33,993 nucleotides of DNA, taken from Bacteroidales bacterium. Lineage in GTDB: Bacteria; Bacteroidota; Bacteroidia; Bacteroidales; UBA3824. Shown here in pieces: positions 12,842 through 20,094 of the stretch. Position 1 is the stretch's first letter; every line of letters starts with the position of its first letter. The notes under the pieces are model-generated. The model made no database searches and had not been told where the DNA came from. It worked only from the letters and a program-made list of their open reading frames with translations. The stretch covers positions 1 through 33,993 of the forward strand of contig JAFPYT010000056.1 of NCBI GenBank assembly GCA_017394445.1, written 5' to 3'. Both the position numbers and the translations under genes were made by a program.

Positions 12842-15805
12842 CTATTCCACCAACACCTTAAATCCACTTTTTTCACCATTACAAATCAATGCGCCAATGT
12901 AATGCCCTAAGGGTAGCTCAATTGTATTGGTTTGCTTGGCGTTGGTTATTGACTTAACAATATTGCCGGTGCTGTTGGTAATATAGATTTCGTATTTATT
13001 GTCGGGATTGTAATTTATGATTTGTAAAGTAAATCTTTGATTTGCCACCACAGGATTGGGATATACAACCACATCGGCTTTGAGAGCTTTGGCTGAAACA
13101 TTCTGTTCAAACGGACATGCTAAAACGTCGATACCAACGCGTGTTTTCATTTTGCATTTATAACTACCAGCAAACTCCGGCTCGGTGTAATATTGTTTGC
13201 GGGCATTGGGTATGTCAATATCGTTTTTAACCCACTGATATTCCGAAAACAATGTATCGTGATTGTCTACAAACATAACATTGCGATACAATAGTTTTAT
13301 TACACCTTTTACCATATTGATTTTTAAAGTAAAATTATATTGCTCTGATTCCTCATTACCATCAGTAAAAACTATTTGACCTTGATAATAATTTGGTTTT
13401 AAATTAGATGGTATTCTTACATTGATACGCGAATCACCGGCATCTATTGTACCGCTTTGTGGTTCTACAACGTTGTTTTCTACTGTTAGACGGTATCCTG
13501 TAATATTTCCCGATATGGTTTTAAATTTGAGCTTTACTGTGCCATCGCCATCAACACAAAATAATTCAGGGTCGATGTCTTCTTGAACAACGCTTCCTTT
13601 TTCGATTTCTATTTCAAACTCTGATTTAACAGTTAAAACGCCTTTTACAAATGTAATATCATAATTATTAGATGAAAGCCCTCTGGGGATAATATCATAC
13701 TTACCCGCACCGGCAGATGGATTGTATTCGCAATCGAATAAAAGTGTGCCGGATAAAACACTTTCGTTTTCGTCACCTACAAAGCCGGAGTATGTAGCGG
13801 TAAAATCAGGTATAGAAGCGGCATAGTCGATGGTTTGGCTGTTGGCAGTAATGGTAAGAGGTTTAGGAGAAATTGTTACCGAAAGAGAGGTTTCTGTTAC
13901 AGCTGCATATTTTTCGGTTTCGTCAACTTTGTACCAAACTACATAATCTTTGGCATCGGTGGCAATAGGCAACGTGGTAGCATATGCACCGTCATCAACT
14001 TTATACTGAATAGTAATATCTGATGGCACAGTACTTTCTAAGGTAATAAGGTTTTGCTTAGTACCATTATAAACTAAATCTTCTGCCGGATGTATTACAG
14101 AAATAGGTGCTTTAAGTTTCCAATATGCTTTGTAGATACGGTTGCCAACATCTCCGGCGGCAATGGTAACAGACGAAGATGACGCACCGATAACATCTCC
14201 TTTCGGCGATACACGTTCCCAATATTGCAACTCATAACCTTCTCTCTCGGGTTTATCTAAGGTAACAGCCGAATTACCATCAAATGATGAAGGGGTATGA
14301 GTATGATAAGTAGGAGTTTCATCATCAGCCCATTGATAGAATATTTTGTAGTTGTCGGTGGTGAGTAAGCCGCCTTTGTTAGCGTGGGCGTAGGCTTTGT
14401 CGCATGGCGCATTTGTCCACTCCAATGTACCGTCGTTACCGATAAGTTGATTACAACGATAAAACATTTGATCACTCTCTGTAACATTATCGGGCTTCCA
14501 ATTATTATTTACAAATATTGTTGTAAGATTTTCGCAATCAGCGAACATTCCATTCATATTAGTAACTTTGTTGATATCGAATCCTGTTAAATCAAGGGTT
14601 GTAAGATTATTGCACATTAAGAACATTTCCTTCATATTCGTAACCTCAGAGGTATTGAGATTTTCTTTTATGCCGATAATTTCGGATAAGTTTTTCATAC
14701 CCGAAAACCAACTATAACACGTTGTCGGGCGGGCATCTTGGAATGATTTATCAAATTTCACTGTAGTAAAATCCATACTATATGGTATCCATTCGGGGGC
14801 ATCGTCGTTCTTATTTAAATAAAATGCATCAGTGGATTTTTTATCATCACATTTAAATGTAAGCGTTTTGCCATCATCGGACATTTCGGCGTATGGACCT
14901 TTGTATGTAAAGTAGCCGGGTGCAGACGTGCCACCATCGATGCGAGCATAAGTTATGTCGATATTGCTTTCATCATATCCTAAACCTGCGCCACCGACAA
15001 GAGAATTGCAACCATAAAACATATTGTCACCATTTGTACCTTCTCTAATATTCCATTTATCTCTTACATATATGGAGGTAAGACTGATGCAACCAGAGAA
15101 CATGCTCGTCATATCCGTAACTTTTTCCGTATTAAAATTGCTTAGGTCAAGACTTGAAACGTTGATACTGCTGAACATACCATTCATATTAGTAACATTT
15201 TCAGTATTAAAACCGCTTACATCAAGTTCGGTAATATAAAGCACATGGAACATAAAACCCATATCAGTAACTTTATCAGTTTTAAAACCGCTTACATCAA
15301 GTTTTTCAATAGTCAAACATTCGTAGAACATACCACGCATATCCGTAACATTTTCTGTATTAAAACCGCTCACATCAATACTTTCAAGATCATTACATTC
15401 ATCGAACATAAAACTCATATTCGTAACCTCCGAAGTATTGAGATATTCTTTCATTCCCGTAATAGTGACCAGAGATCTCATTCCACTAAACCAATAATAA
15501 CACGAGGTCGGTCTGCACTCTGCAAACGACGGCTCAAAAACAACGGCTGTAATAACATTTGAAGAATACCAACCGGGGTAATTATAACCCTCGTTCATTA
15601 AAAACACATTATCCCCATCTGGTTTTGTGCCATACTTAAATGTGAGGAGTTGTCCGTAACCATCAGGATTATCGGTAAGTACCGCATAGCCTACCTTCTG
15701 CGCCTTTGCCATTGATGCAAATGCAATCATCATTATAAAAAAGATAACAATGGATTTGGCGACATTGCCACCAATAAAGAATTCTGTAAATTTATAGGTT
15801 CGCAT
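12842..15805 (-). CDS. BspA-like leucine-rich surface protein with MBG-like and T9SS sorting domains
   Basis: A 987-residue secreted protein. Residues 1-36 form a long signal peptide ending AKAQ. Two blocks of BspA-type (DUF285) repeats follow, about 88-270 and 357-455, with units such as LDVSGFNTENVTDMRGMF spaced about 24 residues. Then come a Listeria-Bacteroides-like repeat region (about 480-565), an MBG-like immunoglobulin domain (about 645-728, KPLTITANSQTIDYAASIPDF), beta-rich modules, and a C-terminal domain of about 80 residues starting VVVYPNPVVANQRFTL, which matches the T9SS type A sorting domain. It is probably anchored to or released from the cell surface and may bind host or other cell proteins. 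A minus-strand promoter lies at 15832-15863. Confidence 0.9.
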   Translation of the reverse strand: MRTYKFTEFFIGGNVAKSIVIFFIMMIAFASMAKAQKVGYAVLTDNPDGYGQLLTFKYGTKPDGDNVFLMNEGYNYPGWYSSNVITAVVFEPSFAECRPTSCYYWFSGMRSLVTITGMKEYLNTSEVTNMSFMFDECNDLESIDVSGFNTENVTDMRGMFYECLTIEKLDVSGFKTDKVTDMGFMFHVLYITELDVSGFNTENVTNMNGMFSSINVSSLDLSNFNTEKVTDMTSMFSGCISLTSIYVRDKWNIREGTNGDNMFYGCNSLVGGAGLGYDESNIDITYARIDGGTSAPGYFTYKGPYAEMSDDGKTLTFKCDDKKSTDAFYLNKNDDAPEWIPYSMDFTTVKFDKSFQDARPTTCYSWFSGMKNLSEIIGIKENLNTSEVTNMKEMFLMCNNLTTLDLTGFDINKVTNMNGMFADCENLTTIFVNNNWKPDNVTESDQMFYRCNQLIGNDGTLEWTNAPCDKAYAHANKGGLLTTDNYKIFYQWADDETPTYHTHTPSSFDGNSAVTLDKPEREGYELQYWERVSPKGDVIGASSSSVTIAAGDVGNRIYKAYWKLKAPISVIHPAEDLVYNGTKQNLITLESTVPSDITIQYKVDDGAYATTLPIATDAKDYVVWYKVDETEKYAAVTETSLSVTISPKPLTITANSQTIDYAASIPDFTATYSGFVGDENESVLSGTLLFDCEYNPSAGAGKYDIIPRGLSSNNYDITFVKGVLTVKSEFEIEIEKGSVVQEDIDPELFCVDGDGTVKLKFKTISGNITGYRLTVENNVVEPQSGTIDAGDSRINVRIPSNLKPNYYQGQIVFTDGNEESEQYNFTLKINMVKGVIKLLYRNVMFVDNHDTLFSEYQWVKNDIDIPNARKQYYTEPEFAGSYKCKMKTRVGIDVLACPFEQNVSAKALKADVVVYPNPVVANQRFTLQIINYNPDNKYEIYITNSTGNIVKSITNAKQTNTIELPLGHYIGALICNGEKSGFKVLVE

Positions 15806-15828
15806 AGTAATTTGATTTTAGTAACACC

Positions 15829-15859
15829 TTGCAAAGTTATCAAAAAAATCTTACATTTG
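15829..15859 (+). promoter_or_regulatory. Plus-strand promoter upstream of the umuC remnant
   Basis: TTGC (15829-15832) and TACATTTG (15852-15859) are 19 bp apart. The box is interleaved with the divergent BspA promoter. The ATG of the decayed umuC gene lies 21 bp downstream, which is the usual distance. Confidence 0.5.
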
Positions 15860-15863
15860 CAAA
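15832..15863 (-). promoter_or_regulatory. Promoter of the BspA-like gene
   Basis: On the minus strand TAACTTTG (15832-15839) and TTTG (15860-15863), 20 bp apart. It overlaps the plus-strand promoter at 15829-15859. Confidence 0.55.
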
Positions 15864-15880
15864 AAACTAAAAGGCAAATT

Positions 15881-16002
15881 ATGCCACCCATCAAAATTAT
15901 ACCATCCGCATTTGAAAAGTCTCTCGCACTGGAGTTGTGGGCAAGCCTGTGGTGGTGCTATCTAACAACGACGGCTGTGTGGTGGCTCGCAGCAACGATG
16001 TT
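15881..16002 (+). pseudogene. umuC: Decayed 5' end of umuC (Y-family DNA polymerase)
   Basis: From 15937 a frame reads GKPVVVLSNNDGCVVARSND, the highly conserved N-terminal signature of UmuC, the catalytic subunit of error-prone polymerase V. Upstream, from the ATG at 15881, a different frame reads PSAFEKSLALEL, which aligns with the usual Y-A-S-C-E-x-x-F-x-P-x-L just before G-K-P, so a frameshift lies around 15932-15940. After about 16002 all similarity ends and the rest of the gene, normally about 420 residues, is missing; the 43-bp repeat array follows. A plus-strand promoter is still present at 15829-15859. It is a non-functional remnant; whether its loss was caused by insertion of the array is inference. 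Confidence 0.75.
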
Positions 16003-16070
16003 CATAGTTATTACACCGCCCCACCTCCTCCACCGCACCGTCATCAACTCCATCTCTATTTTTTATCGCT
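16003..16070. other. Short stretch with no recognised feature
   Basis: Between the last recognisable umuC codon and the first array unit lies a C-rich stretch (CCGCCCCACCTCCTCC-like) with no gene. It may be eroded umuC sequence. Nothing else supported. Confidence 0.4.
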
Positions 16071-16520
16071 TTTGCGGCGGGGTGATATACAATTGGTAGA
16101 TGGAATATACGTCATTATAACGATGTGATAAACAATTGCTATAAATTTATGCCAGCATTGCCACAACGAGGTCAACAATTGGTAGTTTGTTATTACAACA
16201 TCGCTGCAATGTGGTATATTACGTATTGAGGATAATGGCATTGTGGCTGCAATGTGGTTAATAATCAGTAATCAGAGTTAACGCCATTGCTGCAAGGGTG
16301 CATAAAATGTTGACACATTGTTAACCTCATCGCTACAACAATATATAAAAAAAAAGCAATTGACAACCACGTTGCTACAAAGGCGTTATAAAATGATAAC
16401 CGATATTATATCCATTTGTACAATTACGGCATCAAACACGAGCAATTATTATATCAAATGCTACAAGGGTAAACATAGAGGAGAACGATCGTTGGCACTG
16501 TTTCAATAATGGCATAAAAA
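16071..16520. repeat. Degenerate tandem array with 43-bp period
   Basis: Units begin at 16071, 16114, 16157, 16200, 16243, 16286, 16329, 16371, 16414 and 16457, with a weak one at 16500. All are exactly 43 bp except one of 42 bp. The best-conserved part is the unit start, consensus ATTGCTACAA (for example ATTGCCACAA at 16157, ATCGCTGCAA at 16200, GTGGCTGCAA at 16243, ATTGCTGCAA at 16286, GTTGCTACAA at 16371), preceded by a TTAACNCC-like end of the previous unit. The first three units also share ACAATTGGTAG-like centres at 16089, 16132 and 16175. The centres of later units vary. The array is AT-rich and has no convincing coding frame, and the period is not a multiple of three. It lies between the umuC remnant and a 44-aa ORF. 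Confidence 0.75.
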
Positions 16521-16651
16521 AAGTAAAGTATTTATTAATATCTTTTCAGAAAATAATTGTTTGTAGAAAAAAGAGTATTATAATTGTCGCGGAAAAAACA
16601 AAAGATTAATAATATAATAAACATAGTTTTTTATTCAAAAACGAACGCACC

Positions 16652-16786
16652 ATGGCAAAAGAAATGCTTTCACAAAGCAAGATATCGCTTCATAGCCTTA
16701 GAAATGATATGCTTAGCGTGTTGGTGAGCAAGTTGGAAGGCTCGTCGAAACTTGGACCATTTTTTGTTAACATGATTTTTGAGTAA
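16652..16786 (+). CDS. Possible 44-residue small protein
   Basis: An ORF starting at the ATG in ACCATGGC encodes MAKEMLSQSKISLHSLRNDM and a further 24 residues ending FFVNMIFE. It is too short for statistics, but a strong intrinsic terminator begins 2 bp after its stop codon, which supports a real transcript ending there. No known motif is recognised. The mix of a polar N-terminal half and a C-terminal hydrophobic stretch (KLGPFFVNMIF) could suit a small membrane-associated or peptide-precursor protein. A weak promoter (TTTG at 16560, TAATTGTC at 16581) is possible. The ORF lies 130 bp after the 43-bp repeat array. Confidence 0.45.
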   Translation: MAKEMLSQSKISLHSLRNDMLSVLVSKLEGSSKLGPFFVNMIFE

Positions 16787-16787
16787 G

Positions 16788-16811
16788 GGCGGGTTGCAAA
16801 ATCCGCCTTTT
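16788..16811 (+). terminator. Intrinsic terminator with GCAA tetraloop
   Basis: GGCGGGTT (16788-16795) pairs with AATCCGCC (16800-16807), with one G-U pair, around the GNRA loop GCAA, followed by TTTT. It ends the transcript of the 44-aa ORF. Confidence 0.8.
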
Positions 16812-16896
16812 ATGTCCGGGGTTTTTGTGTGGCAACGATGTCCGCGTTTTAAAAAAATATTTTTTTGGGTAAAGGCAGTAATATTATTTTTATTAT

Positions 16897-16904
16897 TACA
16901 TTTG
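16897..16904 (+). promoter_or_regulatory. -7 box of the lipoprotein gene
   Basis: TACATTTG fits TAnnTTTG, 39 bp before the ATG at 16944. No good -33 element at the right distance. Confidence 0.45.
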
Positions 16905-16943
16905 CAATGTAAAACAATTAAACCAATTTAAAACCAAAACATT

Positions 16944-17351
16944 ATGCAAAAGCTAAAACAAATTATCATTAAACGTTGGGTAAAAATCCTTTCGGTATTG
17001 CTGGGTATTATGGGAATTGCTGCCTGCTCATCAGAAATGCTTTACGGCTGTCCTAATGCCGACTACAAGTTTAACGGCAATGTTAAAAACCAAGACGGTG
17101 AGAACCTCGAAAAAATGAATATTTCGGTTAAATACTACTACCAAACAACCCAAACCGACGCTGAGGGCAACTACAATATGGAGTTTAACCACCTTTTGAA
17201 CAACCCCATTACCATATATTGCTCCGACCCCAACGAAGAATACAAGCCAGACTCATTGGTATTTTATGTGGAATACAAAGGCGGCGACGGCGACTGGTAT
17301 CAGGGCAAGGCCGAAAAAACCGTCAACTTTGTACTCAAAAAGAAAGAGTAA
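16944..17351 (+). CDS. Putative lipoprotein of the rSAM-associated type
   Basis: A 135-residue lipoprotein: basic N-terminus, hydrophobic segment (about 13-27) and a lipobox ending GIAAC, with the lipidated Cys at 28. The mature part reads LYGCPNADYKFNGNVKNQDGE, then strands ending in VNFVLKKKE, like a small carboxypeptidase-regulatory beta-sandwich. The N-terminal pattern (LLG...C, then YGCP-A-Y) resembles the Bacteroidota family of putative lipoproteins encoded next to a radical SAM gene (the rSAM/lipoprotein system). No radical SAM gene is nearby in this window, so the function and the modification, if any, are unknown. The next gene starts 49 bp later on the same strand. Confidence 0.78.
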   Translation: MQKLKQIIIKRWVKILSVLLGIMGIAACSSEMLYGCPNADYKFNGNVKNQDGENLEKMNISVKYYYQTTQTDAEGNYNMEFNHLLNNPITIYCSDPNEEYKPDSLVFYVEYKGGDGDWYQGKAEKTVNFVLKKKE

Positions 17352-17400
17352 TGGCATAACGTTAAAGCATAATCATTAAAATCAAACACATTATAAAGAT

Positions 17401-18933
17401 ATGAAAAAACACTTTTTATTAATAGCGCTTGCTGCTGCTATTGCTGCCTCATCGTGCAGCAAAGAAAAAAACGACGACCCAACTCCCGAACCCACCATCG
17501 ACCCGACACCTACCGGCGAGTTTACCCAAAAACTCAACTACACCGACGCCAACCAAATTATCTACAATCCCGATATGGGATTCTTCTCGTCGAAACTCGT
17601 TACCGTTACCCCCGACGGAGTTACCAACAAGGAATCGGTGATTAAAAAGATTACCAAACCGGCAGGACGTTTCAGCGGCACTTACAACAAAGACGACAAT
17701 TTTGACATTCTGCTGCTCAAAATCGACATCAGTGCGTTTTCGTCGCGCAACGGCGGCAAGGAAGAAAAACTCACCGACAAGGCTTTGAGCGACATTGCCG
17801 AAATACTCGCTTCGTTTAAAGGCACTGGCAAAACGGCTTTTGTGCAATTTGCCTACGACCCCGACTACGACGGCAAAAAGACCACCAACAGCAAGGGCGA
17901 GGAGGTTTATGCCGATGTAGAGCCCAAAGATTTCAACCTTTTGTTAGACCACGTTTCGCAAATAGTAAGCGTTGTAAAGCCTTACCAACAATACATCACC
18001 GCCATAAGATGCGGAATGGTAGGTCCTTACGGCGAAATGCATTCCACCATATTTGCAGGCGACAAAGACGGCCGCGAGTGCGGATACATTGCCGAAATAA
18101 TAGAACGCTTTGCCGACGCTATGCAGCAAGAAGGCGTTGACCTTCCGCTACTTGTACGTCAGCCGAGGTTTATGTACTCTTACCTTAATCTCACAGGAAA
18201 AACCGACTACAAAACCGCCACGCCCGACCTCACAGGCAAAAACCACATCTTTGGATTTTTTAACGACGGCTATCTCGGTTCGGATAGCGACCTTGGCACA
18301 TTCCGCAAAAAAGACCGCGAAGGCGAAATCCGTTTTATGTCGTACTTTACAGCAAACACACCATACGGCGGCGAAATAACCCGAAGCAGCGACAAAAGCG
18401 AAATTCCGCTGTGGCTATCCGACCTTGAAGGTTCTGTTAAAGAAATGTTCACAATTCACCTATCGTTCTTAAACATAGGCTATAAGGCAGAGGTATTTGA
18501 AGCATTAAGCGAAACCGGTTTCAAAGACGAAACTGCATTTCTCTATCTTTTTAAACATTTGGGTTATCGCTACGTGCTCACCAATTCGGAGATAGAGCCC
18601 AAGGGTAACACTGCCGAAATACGCCTGCAATACCGCAACGACGGATTTGCCAATATGCCATTCCACCGCAAGAAAGTTTTGTCGGTAATAGTCCAAACCG
18701 AAAGCGGCGATGCAATTGAGATACCTACCAAACAAGCATTTACCAATGCACCCAGCGGCACAAGCGACCCCACCTCAATAGCATTAACGGTATCTACCGA
18801 AAACCTCGCCGCAGGCAGATACACTATATATTTAAAAGTGTCGGACACCGACGGCTCTTACCCCGTACAATTTGCCAACGACCTTTGGAACAACGGATTG
18901 AAAGCAAACAAAATTGGAGAAATTGAGTTATAG
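17401..18933 (+). CDS. Lipoprotein with DUF4874 and DUF4832 domains
   Basis: A 510-residue lipoprotein with a lipobox at ASSC (Cys19) and a Pro/Thr-rich linker (about 29-38). Residues about 43-250 contain IIYNPDMGFFSS and LLKIDISAFSS, fitting DUF4874, a TIM-barrel-like domain with a conserved N-P-x-x-G-F. Residues about 250-510 contain FFNDGYLGSDSDLGTF and PYGGEITRS, fitting DUF4832, and finish in a beta-rich domain. Proteins with this pair are thought to act on carbohydrates by similarity to glycoside hydrolases, but no reaction is established to my knowledge. It is probably on the outer membrane surface. It may be co-transcribed with the preceding lipoprotein. Confidence 0.82.
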   Translation: MKKHFLLIALAAAIAASSCSKEKNDDPTPEPTIDPTPTGEFTQKLNYTDANQIIYNPDMGFFSSKLVTVTPDGVTNKESVIKKITKPAGRFSGTYNKDDNFDILLLKIDISAFSSRNGGKEEKLTDKALSDIAEILASFKGTGKTAFVQFAYDPDYDGKKTTNSKGEEVYADVEPKDFNLLLDHVSQIVSVVKPYQQYITAIRCGMVGPYGEMHSTIFAGDKDGRECGYIAEIIERFADAMQQEGVDLPLLVRQPRFMYSYLNLTGKTDYKTATPDLTGKNHIFGFFNDGYLGSDSDLGTFRKKDREGEIRFMSYFTANTPYGGEITRSSDKSEIPLWLSDLEGSVKEMFTIHLSFLNIGYKAEVFEALSETGFKDETAFLYLFKHLGYRYVLTNSEIEPKGNTAEIRLQYRNDGFANMPFHRKKVLSVIVQTESGDAIEIPTKQAFTNAPSGTSDPTSIALTVSTENLAAGRYTIYLKVSDTDGSYPVQFANDLWNNGLKANKIGEIEL

Positions 18934-19026
18934 AGTTTGCAGTTGGAATTATTTTTGTGTAAAAAAAACATACGGCAATAAAAAATTTTCCGTAACTTTA
19001 CGCAAAACATTTTAAAACCTTTATAC

Positions 19027-20073
19027 ATGGATACAACCGTACTAAAATGTCCAACCTGCGGATCCAACCTGCAATTTACGGCAGAGACACAAAACTTTAA
19101 ATGCGAGTTTTGCGGGTCGGCATTTACCCAAGAAGAAATTTTTAAAATAACGCAAGATTCAGCCGAGGATACCAAAACCCAAGGTCAGGACATCGAACAG
19201 CAGCCCGAGCTCAACCTCTTCCACTGCCAAAACTGCGGTGCGGAGATGGTTACCGACGAAAACACAGCAGCCACTTTCTGCGTATACTGCGGCAGCGCGG
19301 GCATAATGAAGAGCCGTTTGGAAGGCAAGTTCCGTCCCGAGCTCATAATCCCATTCAAAACCACCAAGCAAGACGCCATCAACGCCTACAACAACTACCG
19401 CAAAGGCAAGCACCTTGCTCCCGACGAGTTTGGCAAAAAAGAGAATATCGACAAAATCACAGGCGTTTACATTCCGTTTTGGCTTTACGACGGCAATTCA
19501 AGAGGAATGCTTTCGGGCGAACGTCACGATATAACCACTTGGCGCAGCGGCGACTACCGTTACACCAAAACCGACATCTACCACGTGGAACGCGCCGGCG
19601 ACATCAGTTTTGAAAAAGTGCCCGCCGACGGCAGCAAAAAGTTCGACGACGACACGATGGATTCTATCGAACCATTTGATTTTAATGAGTTTCAGCCGTT
19701 TAACTACTCGTTTCTATCAGGCTTTTTGGCAGAAAAATACGACGTTGGTCCTGAGGAAGACAAGGAACGCGCACAGCTACGTATGGGCAACTCGCTGATT
19801 TCGAGCTTTTATTCCACCATCAACGGCACGCTCATCGGCGCACAAGAAAACAAGCAGACCGTGTTTACATCAATCCGCTACGCAATGCTGCCCGTGTGGA
19901 TGCTCAACACCCGCATCAAAGACAAGATGTACACATTTGCTATGAACGGTCAAACCGGCAAAATCGTGGGCGACATACCTATCGACAAGGGCAAGGCGTG
20001 GAGATTTTTCTTTGTAAGAACGTTAATTGCAATGGCAATCCTCTGCGGACTGTCGTGGTTATTATTTATGTAA
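19027..20073 (+). CDS. Double zinc-ribbon protein with C-terminal membrane segment
   Basis: A 348-residue protein. Two zinc ribbons are visible: CPTCG...CEFCG at about 8-29 and CQNCG...CVYCG at about 73-98. A central domain with FRPELIIPFKTTKQDAINAY and GVYIPFWLYDGNSRG follows, and one membrane segment lies at the C-terminus (about 328-347). The layout matches the TFIIB-type zinc-ribbon proteins of unknown function that occur beside TPM-domain genes in many bacteria. The role is unknown; assembly or quality control at the inner membrane is a guess. The next gene starts 21 bp later. The start ATG follows an AT-rich, weak promoter region. Confidence 0.82.
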   Translation: MDTTVLKCPTCGSNLQFTAETQNFKCEFCGSAFTQEEIFKITQDSAEDTKTQGQDIEQQPELNLFHCQNCGAEMVTDENTAATFCVYCGSAGIMKSRLEGKFRPELIIPFKTTKQDAINAYNNYRKGKHLAPDEFGKKENIDKITGVYIPFWLYDGNSRGMLSGERHDITTWRSGDYRYTKTDIYHVERAGDISFEKVPADGSKKFDDDTMDSIEPFDFNEFQPFNYSFLSGFLAEKYDVGPEEDKERAQLRMGNSLISSFYSTINGTLIGAQENKQTVFTSIRYAMLPVWMLNTRIKDKMYTFAMNGQTGKIVGDIPIDKGKAWRFFFVRTLIAMAILCGLSWLLFM

Positions 20074-20094
20074 AACCTATAAACCAATAGAATA

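Noticed and set aside
16318-16509. 63-codon frame inside the 43-bp array
   Set aside because: The array period is not a multiple of three and the translation is a low-complexity mix; it is very likely accidental.
16071-16520. CRISPR array
   Set aside because: The repeated part is short (about 20 bp), strongly diverged between units, the period is 43 bp, and no cas gene is in the window.
16071-16520. Integron attC sites
   Set aside because: Units lack long inverted repeats with the RYYYAAC/GTTRRRY ends at each boundary, and no cassette genes or integrase are present.
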